Part shown: piece after piece, positions 1 to 5,464 of the stretch | Numbering within the stretch: position 1 is the stretch's first letter | Layout: each line of letters opens with the position of its first letter | NCBI GenBank assembly: GCA_934371475.1 | Contig: CAKRNX010000154.1 | Location: 1 to 5,464, forward strand | Direction: 5' to 3' | DNA from: an uncultured Lachnospiraceae bacterium | Lineage (GTDB): Bacteria > Bacillota > Clostridia > Lachnospirales > Lachnospiraceae | Length of the DNA: 5,464 nt | The notes under the pieces: generated by a model | Told to the model about the DNA's origin: nothing | What the model saw: only the letters and a program-made list of their open reading frames with translations | The model's database searches: none | Translations under genes and position numbers: made by a program

Positions 1-1286
1 TCCAGCCATGCCTTGCCGAGTCCGGTGTTATGGAGGGAAATATCTGGACGATTACGCTGAAGGACGGAATTAAATTTTCAAATGGGAATCCGGTGACTCC
101 GGAAATGGTAATCCGAAATCTGCAGCGCAGCGCTGAAATCAATGCGAAAGCAAATTTTATAAATGATTTTAAATTTGATGTAGTGGATGACCACACCATT
201 AAGATTGATTGTGGTGATGAATATCCAACGCTGTTAAATACCCTGGCGTCTCCGGGATATGCGATTGCGGACCTGGATGCAACGACTGATTTTACCAAGG
301 AACTTGTGGCGACAGGACCATTTGTAATTGAAAATTTCGAGCCTGGCAATGTGGTATCCGTCTCTAAAAATGAAAACTACTGGGACGGTGAGGTCAAAAT
401 GGATCATGTTGATTTCTACTATATGCAGGATGACGATACAAAGCTGATGGCGATGCAGAACGGAGAAATCGATGCATATACAGGGGTAACAGCCGCAGCA
501 AAGGAAATTTATGAGGCAGATCCAGATACCTACAATGTAGTCACGCTTCCGGCAAAACGACTTCAGTTCTATATTTTGAATGAAAACAGGCTGAGCGAAA
601 AGCTTCGCGAGGCGATCAATCTGACTGTGGATGCAAATGCAATGGAGGAATACCTGGGCGGAACGGTAACGGCGACGGTAGGACCTTTCAGTTCGACGGT
701 GCAGTATGGACAGGTAACAAAACCTGCGGTTGATACGGAAAAAGCAAAAGCGCTGATTGAGGAAGAGGGATATACGTTGAATGGTGACGGATACTATGAG
801 AAGGATGGAGCTGTCCTGTCATTGAATATCGCTTACTATGCGTCACGTTCTCTGGATACACTGGCTACGCTGATGCAGGAACAATTGAAAAATATTGGAG
901 TTCAGGCATCCCTTACCTGTGAAGAAGATCCGGATGCGACGTATATGTCGACAGGTGATTTTGATATTGCCCTGTATTGTTCGATCGCTGATATGACCGG
1001 TGATCCGGAATATTTCCTTTCCGGGCTTGTAAATGGATTTTATACCATCGGCGGATTTCAGGATGAAGAATGTAGCTCTTTACTGGAAAGCTTAAAGCAT
1101 GAAGCAGATGTAAATAAGAGAGCGGAAATTTCCAATCAGATTGTCCAGAAGCTGATCGATCAGAATGCATATGGGTTTATCGCATTATTCAATAAAATCA
1201 CGGTCCTGAAAAAGGGCGTTACCGGATATGCGGAGACATCGCCATTTGATTTTTATGGCATCGACGCAGATACAACGATAGAATAA
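1..1286 (+). CDS. Family-5 solute-binding protein of a peptide/nickel-class ABC importer (5' end outside window)
   Basis: This protein should capture the substrate outside the membrane and deliver it to the permease pair encoded just downstream. The frame is open from the left edge (first full codon at base 3) to TAA at 1284-1286, giving 427 visible residues. The ATG at 30 is internal: the codons before it read QPCLAESGV, continuing into GNIWTITLKDG and KFSNGNPVTPE, the conserved early block of SBP_bac_5 proteins. Family members are usually about 500-540 residues, so roughly 80-100 N-terminal residues, including any lipoprotein signal, are missing. Other family landmarks are ATGPFVIENF (about 309-338), NENYWDG (about 369-389), LREAINLTVDANAM (about 603-644), KAKALIEEEGY (742-774) and the ending VTGYAETSPFDFYGIDADT. 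No frameshift is seen. Family assignment is firm. Substrate is unknown; the ending and neighbours look NikA/DppA-like, but nickel contacts known from E. coli NikA are not apparent. Confidence 0.93.
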   Translation, partial: QPCLAESGVMEGNIWTITLKDGIKFSNGNPVTPEMVIRNLQRSAEINAKANFINDFKFDVVDDHTIKIDCGDEYPTLLNTLASPGYAIADLDATTDFTKELVATGPFVIENFEPGNVVSVSKNENYWDGEVKMDHVDFYYMQDDDTKLMAMQNGEIDAYTGVTAAAKEIYEADPDTYNVVTLPAKRLQFYILNENRLSEKLREAINLTVDANAMEEYLGGTVTATVGPFSSTVQYGQVTKPAVDTEKAKALIEEEGYTLNGDGYYEKDGAVLSLNIAYYASRSLDTLATLMQEQLKNIGVQASLTCEEDPDATYMSTGDFDIALYCSIADMTGDPEYFLSGLVNGFYTIGGFQDEECSSLLESLKHEADVNKRAEISNQIVQKLIDQNAYGFIALFNKITVLKKGVTGYAETSPFDFYGIDADTTIE

Positions 1287-1302
1287 CTGTTGCCTACAAT
1301 GA

Positions 1303-1385
1303 AACAGGGGCTGTTTTACATTCAGTTGCAAATGGATCTGAACAGAGACCAGAATTGCGGCTGTATTTGTAGAACAGCTCCTTTT
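1303..1385 (+). promoter_or_regulatory. Long irregular hairpin in the binding protein-permease gap
   Basis: Bases 1303-1320 pair with 1368-1385 in antiparallel fashion: 15 Watson-Crick pairs, 2 G-U pairs (1309/1379 and 1316/1372) and one mismatch (1305/1383). After a small internal loop, 1323-1331 pairs with 1355-1363 (7 Watson-Crick, 2 G-U), and a small apical TCT-GAAC-AGA hairpin can form at 1337-1346. The structure fills most of the 118-base gap. Hairpins placed after a binding-protein gene commonly protect the upstream mRNA or reduce expression of the permease genes, so the binding protein accumulates in excess; that role is inferred here. Only four T's (1382-1385) end the 3' arm, so it is not a convincing intrinsic terminator, though partial attenuation is possible. 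No folding energy was calculated. Confidence 0.5.
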
Positions 1386-1400
1386 GCAGGTAAGAAAGGA
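1379..1400 (+). promoter_or_regulatory. Candidate anti-Shine-Dalgarno hairpin before the first permease
   Basis: TCCTTT at 1379-1384 is perfectly complementary to AAAGGA at 1395-1400, the ribosome binding site of the permease starting at 1405. Six Watson-Crick pairs can form around a 10-base loop. The same TCCTTT is also part of the 3' arm of the long hairpin at 1303-1385, so the two structures cannot coexist. Pairing is seen in the sequence; any control of translation is inferred, and a six-base match could arise by chance. Confidence 0.35.
1395..1400 (+). promoter_or_regulatory. Ribosome binding site deciding the first permease start
   Basis: AAAGGA lies 4 bases before the ATG at 1405. It supports that ATG over an in-frame TTG at 1384, which would add seven charged residues (MQVRKDK) and would lie inside the end of the long hairpin. 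The spacing is slightly short but usual for Firmicutes. Confidence 0.7.
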
Positions 1401-1404
1401 CAAA

Positions 1405-2340
1405 ATGAAAAAATATATTTTAAAAAGAGTACTGCAGCTGATTCCAATTCTGCTTGGACTGAGTATTCTGACGTTTCTGCTTCTGTATATTTCACCTGGG
1501 GATCCGGCACAGAAAAAGCTGGTTTCCATGGAAGCAATGATTACGGATGAACTGTTGGAACAGATGAGGGAAGAGATGGGGCTGAATCGCCCATTCTGGC
1601 AGCAGTATGCGGATTGGCTTGTGGGTATTTTGCATGGAGATTTTGGAACGTGTTACCGGGATGGCCTTCCGGTTGCAGATAAATTATTTCGTGCACTGAA
1701 AAATACTGCCATTCTGGGCGGGACAAGTATGCTTTTTGCGATGCTGCTTGCAATCCCGTTTGGTATATACAGTGCGGTACACCAGAATAAAATCATCGAT
1801 TACCTGATCCGCTTTATCAGTTTTGTGGGAAACAGTATTCCAAGCTTCCTTCTTGCCGTACTGCTTATGTATTTTTTCTGCGTAAAGCTGAAGCTGTTTC
1901 CGGTTGTGGCGAAAAGGAATGGATTAAAAGAAATGGTGCTTCCGGCGATTGCACTTGCAGTTCCGGTTATTTCACGCTTTACCCGTCAGGTCCGCGCAGA
2001 AGTGCTGGATCAGATGGGAAGAGATTATGTACATGGTCTTCGTTCAAGGGGCGTCAAGGAGAGATATATTCTTTACCGGAACGTATTAAGAAGTGTTCTT
2101 GTTTCCATTGTTACGCTGGCAGGACTGTCACTTGGTTCCATGATGGCAGGAAGTGTCGTAATAGAAACTATTTTCGGGTGGCAGGGAATCGGAAAGCTGG
2201 TAATGGATTCTATCACAGCGAGGGATTATCCGGTCGTGCAGGGATTTGTCCTTATATTTGGAACCATTTATGTGATAGTGAACCTGATAACAGACCTCAG
2301 TTACCATTTTCTTGATCCAAGGATAAAGAAGGATAATTAA
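1405..2340 (+). CDS. DppB/NikB-type ABC importer permease
   Basis: This is one half of the membrane channel of the importer, partnering the permease encoded next. The product has 311 residues, the normal length for the family. The N-terminus MKKYILKRVLQLIPILLGLS runs into the first membrane helix (about 9-30), followed by the family's SPGDP motif (30-34). The extracytoplasmic loop has MGLNRPFWQQYADWL and GDFG (58-81). Membrane helices follow at about 101-122, 133-160, 177-190, 231-255 and 280-297. The cytoplasmic EAA loop that docks on the ATPase is at about 207-230 (DYVHGLRSRGVKERYILYRN). ETIFGWQGIGKL (254-265), RDYPVVQG (273-280) and DPRI (304-307) are typical of the B subunit. The gene follows the binding protein after 118 bases and precedes the next permease by 4 bases. 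DppB and NikB cannot be told apart by eye. Confidence 0.95.
   Translation: MKKYILKRVLQLIPILLGLSILTFLLLYISPGDPAQKKLVSMEAMITDELLEQMREEMGLNRPFWQQYADWLVGILHGDFGTCYRDGLPVADKLFRALKNTAILGGTSMLFAMLLAIPFGIYSAVHQNKIIDYLIRFISFVGNSIPSFLLAVLLMYFFCVKLKLFPVVAKRNGLKEMVLPAIALAVPVISRFTRQVRAEVLDQMGRDYVHGLRSRGVKERYILYRNVLRSVLVSIVTLAGLSLGSMMAGSVVIETIFGWQGIGKLVMDSITARDYPVVQGFVLIFGTIYVIVNLITDLSYHFLDPRIKKDN
2327..2333 (+). promoter_or_regulatory. Ribosome binding site of the second permease
   Basis: AGAAGGA sits within the last codons of the first permease and 11 bases before ATG 2345, a slightly long spacing. A second in-frame ATG at 2351 would be 17 bases away, so 2345 is the better start. The arrangement implies that ribosomes finishing the first permease help start the second. 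Confidence 0.55.
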
Positions 2341-2344
2341 TCAT

Positions 2345-3169
2345 ATGAGAATGAGAAAAAAAGTAAAGCGGAGATTTTTTCTGTTTCTTGCGCTGGCGGC
2401 GCTTCTGGTTCTTTTTGCAGTCATCGCACCGTATTTTGCACCGAATGATCCGTATGCGACAAATCCGGCGGCGATGAAAGCGGCGCCCTGTGCGCAGTAT
2501 CCGTTTGGAACGGATAAGCTGGGACGTTGTATCTTCAGCCGTGTTCTGGCAGGTGCACGGACCAGTATTTTCAGCGCGGTATTTCTGGTTGCAGTTACAT
2601 TTCTGATTGGAACGGTAATCGGCATTTTTTGCGGTTACTATGGAGGGATATTTGACAGCCTTGTCATGCGGTTGGCAGACATCCTTATGGCATTGCCGGA
2701 GATGGTTCTTGCCATCGCAGTGGCTGGAATGCTGGGCGGGAGTATGTGGAATGCCATGGTTGCGCTTGGGTTCGCCGGATGGACTACGTATGCAAGACTT
2801 GCGAAAAGTCAGGTTCTGATACAGAAAAAGGAAGCATATGTCAGTGCGGCCCAAATGGGAGGATGCCCGGATCTGCATATCATGGTGTTTCATATACTGC
2901 CGAATATCATCGGTACGCTGGTGGTAAATGCAACTTCAAAAATCGGTTCTATGATGATGGGCTTTGCAGGACTTTCTTTCCTGGGGCTTGGAGTACAGGC
3001 ACCGAAAGCAGAATGGGGAAGCATGATCAATGAGGCACGGGCCTTTATTCAGCTTACGCCATGGGCGGTGCTTTTCCCAGGCGCTGCGATTGTCCTGACA
3101 GTGACAATCTTTAATCTTCTGGGAGATGCTGCCCGTGATCTGTTGGATGTGGAGGGACAAAATGAGTGA
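2345..3169 (+). CDS. DppC/NikC-type ABC importer permease
   Basis: This is the second channel subunit, expected to form a heterodimer with the permease just upstream. The product has 274 residues, normal for the C subunit. A basic N-terminus (MRMRKKVKRR) leads into the first membrane helix (about 11-30), then APNDPYATN and the hallmark block YPFGTDKLGRCIFSRVLAGAR (52-72), where the residue after GR is Cys rather than the more common Asp. Further helices lie at about 73-98, 106-130, 133-150, 185-212 and 238-260. The EAA docking loop is at about 163-188 (EAYVSAAQMGGCPDLHIMVF). GLSFLGLGVQAPKAEWG (209-225) and LLGDAARDLLDV (258-269) are classic C-subunit signatures. The final 8 bases overlap the start of the first ATPase gene, implying translational coupling. 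Confidence 0.95.
   Translation: MRMRKKVKRRFFLFLALAALLVLFAVIAPYFAPNDPYATNPAAMKAAPCAQYPFGTDKLGRCIFSRVLAGARTSIFSAVFLVAVTFLIGTVIGIFCGYYGGIFDSLVMRLADILMALPEMVLAIAVAGMLGGSMWNAMVALGFAGWTTYARLAKSQVLIQKKEAYVSAAQMGGCPDLHIMVFHILPNIIGTLVVNATSKIGSMMMGFAGLSFLGLGVQAPKAEWGSMINEARAFIQLTPWAVLFPGAAIVLTVTIFNLLGDAARDLLDVEGQNE
3151..3156 (+). promoter_or_regulatory. Strong ribosome binding site deciding the first ATPase start
   Basis: GGAGGG ends 5 bases before the ATG at 3162. It selects this start over an upstream in-frame ATG at 3126, whose extra residues are only the permease end read in another frame. Confidence 0.8.
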
Positions 3170-3968
3170 CAGACTGTTGGAAGTGACAGATTTGAAGGCC
3201 GGATATGAGGATCAGGTGATCGTGGATGGAGTATCCTTTGAACTTGCAGAAAATGAAGTACTTGGAATTGTCGGAGAAAGCGGATGCGGAAAAAGTACCC
3301 TGCTGAAGGCACTGATCAACCCCAAAGAGTATGGCGTACGTATTTTTGATGGACAGGCTGTTTTTCAGGGGAGAGATCTCTTTGGGCTTTCGGACAGAGA
3401 GCGGAAGGAGCTGTATGGAAAGGACATAAGCATGGTATTCCAGAACTCTTCCTCATCGTTTCATCCAATCCGCACGTATAAAAAGCAGTTTACAGAGACG
3501 CTGAAGAGCCATGCATTGTGGGACAGGGAAAGTTCCATCAAACAGATTATGAAGACTCTGGAAAGAGTAAATTTAAAGGACAGGGAGCGGATTTTAGAAA
3601 GCTGTCCATATGAATTGAGCGGTGGAATGAATCAGAGAGTTGGGATTGCCATGGCAATTCTGTTGAATCCGAAGCTGTTTCTGGCAGATGAACCGACCAG
3701 TGCGCTGGATGTGACAGTTCAGAAGCAGATTGTGGAGGAGCTGCTGGAGCTTCACCATAAAATGAAGAACAGCATGATCCTGATCACCCACAATATGGGA
3801 GTAGCTGCCAGAATGTGTGACAGAATCGCTGTCATGTATGAGGGAAAGATCGTTGAATGTGAGCAGACTCAGATATTGCTGAAGAATCCGGTGCATCCCT
3901 ATACGAGGGAGCTTCTGGCAGCAGTGCCAAGGCTTGGAAGATGGCAGAAGCTGGAGGAAAGGGAATGA
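3162..3968 (+). CDS. DppD/NikD-type ABC importer ATPase
   Basis: This is a cytoplasmic nucleotide-binding subunit that powers import together with the second ATPase downstream. It has 268 residues. All ATPase motifs are intact: Walker A GESGCGKST (38-46), Q-loop Gln94 in MVFQNSSSSFHP, signature LSGGMNQR (152-159), Walker B KLFLADEP (171-178) with catalytic Glu177, D-loop SALD (180-183) and switch His210 in LITH. The C-terminal NPVHPYTRELLAAVP (242-256) is the oligopeptide-transporter C-terminal motif. The chain then stops within 12 residues, so the longer tail with clustered cysteines found in many DppD/OppD proteins (about 320-335 residues) is absent; the length resembles NikD. Its start overlaps the permease end by 8 bases, and its stop overlaps the next ATPase start as ATGA. 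Confidence 0.95.
   Translation: MSDRLLEVTDLKAGYEDQVIVDGVSFELAENEVLGIVGESGCGKSTLLKALINPKEYGVRIFDGQAVFQGRDLFGLSDRERKELYGKDISMVFQNSSSSFHPIRTYKKQFTETLKSHALWDRESSIKQIMKTLERVNLKDRERILESCPYELSGGMNQRVGIAMAILLNPKLFLADEPTSALDVTVQKQIVEELLELHHKMKNSMILITHNMGVAARMCDRIAVMYEGKIVECEQTQILLKNPVHPYTRELLAAVPRLGRWQKLEERE
3953..3958 (+). promoter_or_regulatory. Ribosome binding site deciding the second ATPase start
   Basis: GGAGGA lies 6 bases before ATG 3965. This favours 3965 over an in-frame ATG at 3941, which has no comparable site and would add MAEAGGKG, a read-through of the previous gene in another frame. Confidence 0.75.
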
Positions 3969-4729
3969 CAGTTTTAGAGGTAAAAAATATAACACGGACG
4001 TATCGCAAGAATGGGATAGTGATTCCTGCGTTAAAAGACATCAGCTTTTCTCTGGAAAAGGGAGAAATCTTAGGGATTGTGGGGGAGAGCGGATGCGGGA
4101 AAAGTACGCTTCTGAAGCAGATTGCCGGAGTGGAAACACCGGATGCGGGTGAGATTTATCTGAATGGAGCGAAACTGAAACCGGTATGCCGGAAAAACCG
4201 GAAAGAAAGATACAGGCAGATGCAGATGGTCTTTCAGAATGCCGCAGAATCCTTTAATCCGCGGAGAAGGATGGCGGCTTCCATGCGGGAAAACCTGAAA
4301 TTTCTGTCCGGGATTTCTGATAAAAAGGAACAGATGAGAATTATCGGCTTCTATATGGATAAGGTTGGTCTGAAGGAAGAACTGGCACTTCGTCATCCGG
4401 GAGAGGTAAGCGGAGGACAGTGTCAGAGGGCAGCTATTGCCAGAGCGGTTATGACGAATCCAGATCTGCTGCTGTGCGATGAGATTACGAGTGCGTTGGA
4501 TGTGATCGTTCAGGACAGAATTGCAAAACTGATCCGTGGGCTTGCAAAAGAACTGGATATAGCGGTCGTATTTGTCTCCCATGACATTGCTCTGGTTGGA
4601 AGCCTCTGTGATCGGATGATAGTCATGTTGGACGGCGAGTGCGTGGAGCAGGGAGAGACAGGGCAGATCCTGGCTGCTCCTCAGTGTAATTATACGAAAC
4701 TGTTGCTGGATTCTGTGCTGGAGCCGTGA
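3965..4729 (+). CDS. DppF/NikE-type ABC importer ATPase
   Basis: This is the second cytoplasmic ATPase of the importer, expected to pair with the first as a heterodimer. It has 254 residues. Motifs are Walker A GESGCGKST (40-48), Q-loop Gln91 in MVFQNAAESFNPR, signature VSGGQCQR (148-155), Walker B DLLLCDE (167-173) with catalytic Glu173, D-loop SALD (176-179) and switch His196 in VSH. The residue after the catalytic Glu is Ile (DEITSALD) rather than the usual Pro. The C-terminus has APQCNYTKLLLDSV in place of the HPYT-type motif of its partner, then ends at once. Both ATP sites look competent. The N-terminal FSLEKGEILGIVGES block and PALKDIS match F/E subunits, in which the start contacts the EAA loop partner. 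ATGA at 3965-3968 couples it to the upstream gene. The stretch LGIVGESGCGKSTLLK is identical in both ATPases but differs at many synonymous sites, so they are old paralogues rather than a recent duplication. Confidence 0.94.
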   Translation: MTVLEVKNITRTYRKNGIVIPALKDISFSLEKGEILGIVGESGCGKSTLLKQIAGVETPDAGEIYLNGAKLKPVCRKNRKERYRQMQMVFQNAAESFNPRRRMAASMRENLKFLSGISDKKEQMRIIGFYMDKVGLKEELALRHPGEVSGGQCQRAAIARAVMTNPDLLLCDEITSALDVIVQDRIAKLIRGLAKELDIAVVFVSHDIALVGSLCDRMIVMLDGECVEQGETGQILAAPQCNYTKLLLDSVLEP

Positions 4730-4766
4730 AAACGGGAAGCTAAGAAGTGTAAAAAAGAAAACGGGC

Positions 4767-4770
4767 GGAG
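4767..4770 (+). promoter_or_regulatory. Ribosome binding site of the CydD-like gene
   Basis: GGAG ends 4 bases before ATG 4775. No promoter-like pair or terminator is evident in the 45 bases between 4729 and 4775, so the gene is probably read from the same transcript as the importer. Confidence 0.6.
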
Positions 4771-4774
4771 AAAT

Positions 4775-5464
4775 ATGGAAAGAAAAAGTACAACAGAATT
4801 TTATGATATTCATGTAAGTTTCCTGGATTATCTGAAGGTAGCAAAATATGCCAGATATATTACGAAAGAGATTGTCTGCAAAATTCTGCAGGGGCTGCTT
4901 GTAACTGCTTCGTATGTATTTCAGGCAATTGCGCTTGCGCAGGGAGTAGGGGCAGTATTTGCCCGGGCGGACATGGAAAAATGCCTGCTATGGTATGGAA
5001 TTGTAATCGTATGTATTATATTCAGGGCATTTCTGACAAAATATCAGGAGGGTTACACAAAACAGATCGGAGGAAAAATAAAAACGGTTCTGAGAGAGAT
5101 GCTTGTTGGAAAGCTTCTTGAGCTTGGACCGGAGTATCAGGCAGACAAGCGTTCTGGACGATTTCAGTCTCTGGTGACCGATGGGATTGAATATATTGAA
5201 CCTTATTTTGTGTCTTATATTCCGCAGGTGTTCATTGTGTTCTTTTCTGTACTTCCGATGGTTATTTATATTTTTGCAAATGAGCCGGTATGCGGTGCGA
5301 TTGTTTTGATTTCGACAACACTGGCAATTTTGATGCCGCATATTTTTATGCGCTATTATACGGTCTCATGCATTGGCTACTGGAAAAATTATGCAGTGTT
5401 GAATGCGCAGTATATTGATACTATGCAGGGAATGAATACTCTGAAGTTGTTTAATGCAGAAGGG
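4775..5464 (+). CDS. CydD-like fused permease/ATPase ABC transporter, N-terminal part (3' end outside window)
   Basis: The frame opens at ATG 4775 and stays open to the right edge, giving 230 residues (MERKSTTEFYDIHVSFLDYL at the start). Only the transmembrane domain is visible; full-length members are usually about 550-600 residues, with the ATPase domain C-terminal. Membrane helices appear at about 36-60, 70-87, 150-168 and 171-190. Between them is the long cytoplasmic excursion of exporter-fold half transporters, with LREMLVGKLLELGPEYQADKRSG (106-128) and the block GIEYIEPYFVSYIPQ (137-151), which resembles the corresponding CydD-type block. The end, YIDTMQGMNTLKLFNAEG (213-230), matches the family's coupling region with its QGL-TLKLF pattern. 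CydCD proteins form heterodimers associated with cytochrome bd assembly and thiol or heme handling; whether this one does so is not shown. A partner gene (CydC-like) may lie beyond the edge. Other possible roles are peptide, drug or metal-chelate transport. Confidence 0.88.
   Translation, partial: MERKSTTEFYDIHVSFLDYLKVAKYARYITKEIVCKILQGLLVTASYVFQAIALAQGVGAVFARADMEKCLLWYGIVIVCIIFRAFLTKYQEGYTKQIGGKIKTVLREMLVGKLLELGPEYQADKRSGRFQSLVTDGIEYIEPYFVSYIPQVFIVFFSVLPMVIYIFANEPVCGAIVLISTTLAILMPHIFMRYYTVSCIGYWKNYAVLNAQYIDTMQGMNTLKLFNAEG

Noticed and set aside
30..1286. ATG at 30 as the true start of the binding protein
   Set aside because: The codons before it encode the conserved PCLAES segment in frame, so the gene begins upstream of the window.
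1303..1390. Intrinsic terminator after the binding-protein gene
   Set aside because: The loop is long and only four T's follow the G+C part of the stem; a full terminator would also cut off the coupled permease genes. Partial attenuation is not excluded.
1287..1404. Internal promoter for the permease block
   Set aside because: TTGCAA at 1326-1331 resembles a -35 box, but no -10-like TATAAT sequence is found at proper spacing.
1290..1550. Possible small + strand gene across the gap (86 residues from a TTG)
   Set aside because: It has no clear ribosome binding site, about half of it is the permease start read in another frame, and the gap is better explained by RNA structure.
2297..2893. 198-residue open frame on the minus strand
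   Set aside because: It is antisense to the second permease, is extremely rich in Arg, Lys, Cys and His, and shows no domain; this is the typical composition of a shadow frame.
4724..4735. Terminator at the end of the second ATPase
   Set aside because: The stem is only four pairs and no T-run follows.
4070..4813. 247-residue open frame on the minus strand
   Set aside because: It is antisense to the second ATPase, whose motifs are all intact. Its translation has no recognisable domain, and it exists because the coding strand leaves that frame free of stops.
1..5464. CRISPR array, tRNA/rRNA, insertion sequence or prophage genes
   Set aside because: No repeated spacer pattern, RNA gene, transposase motif or long terminal inverted repeats were seen; nearly all bases belong to transporter genes.

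Overview
The window is almost entirely coding, all on the + strand. It looks like one operon from a low-to-moderate-GC Gram-positive anaerobe, most likely a Clostridia / Lachnospiraceae-type Firmicute. That placement is an inference from purine-rich GGAGG-type ribosome binding sites, frequent AGA/GGA codons, very tight gene packing and the protein sequences; no marker gene is present.

Layout: (1) bases 1-1286 are the 3' part of a family-5 extracellular solute-binding protein (DppA/NikA/OppA type), whose N-terminus lies upstream of the window. (2) 1287-1404 is a 118-base intercistronic gap, most of which can fold into a long irregular hairpin. (3) 1405-2340 is a DppB/NikB-type permease. (4) 2345-3169 is a DppC/NikC-type permease. 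(5) 3162-3968 is a DppD/NikD-type ATPase. (6) 3965-4729 is a DppF/NikE-type ATPase. (7) 4775 to the right edge is the N-terminal transmembrane part of a fused permease/ATPase of the CydD-like (type IV, exporter-fold) class, cut off by the window end.

Genes 1-5 make a complete peptide/nickel-class ABC importer: an extracellular binding protein hands substrate to a BC membrane heterodimer driven by a DF ATPase heterodimer in the cytoplasm. The four transporter-core genes are translationally coupled (4-base gap, 8-base overlap, 4-base ATGA overlap). Both ATPases are short (268 and 254 residues), as in NikD/NikE, and lack the longer cysteine-bearing tail of many DppD/OppD proteins. However, by hand alignment to remembered E. 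coli NikA, the binding protein lacks the residues that hold the nickel complex, so the substrate (peptide, metal chelate or other) stays open.

The most interesting signal is between the binding protein and the first permease. A near-perfect 18-position helix plus a 9-position upper helix spans 1303-1385. Its 3' arm contains TCCTTT, which can instead pair with the permease Shine-Dalgarno AAAGGA. The two pairings exclude each other, the arrangement expected of an RNA switch or of a device setting binding protein : permease ratio. The pairing is read directly from the sequence; function is inference. A second point of interest is the CydD-like transporter following the importer, suggesting a combined import/export module.
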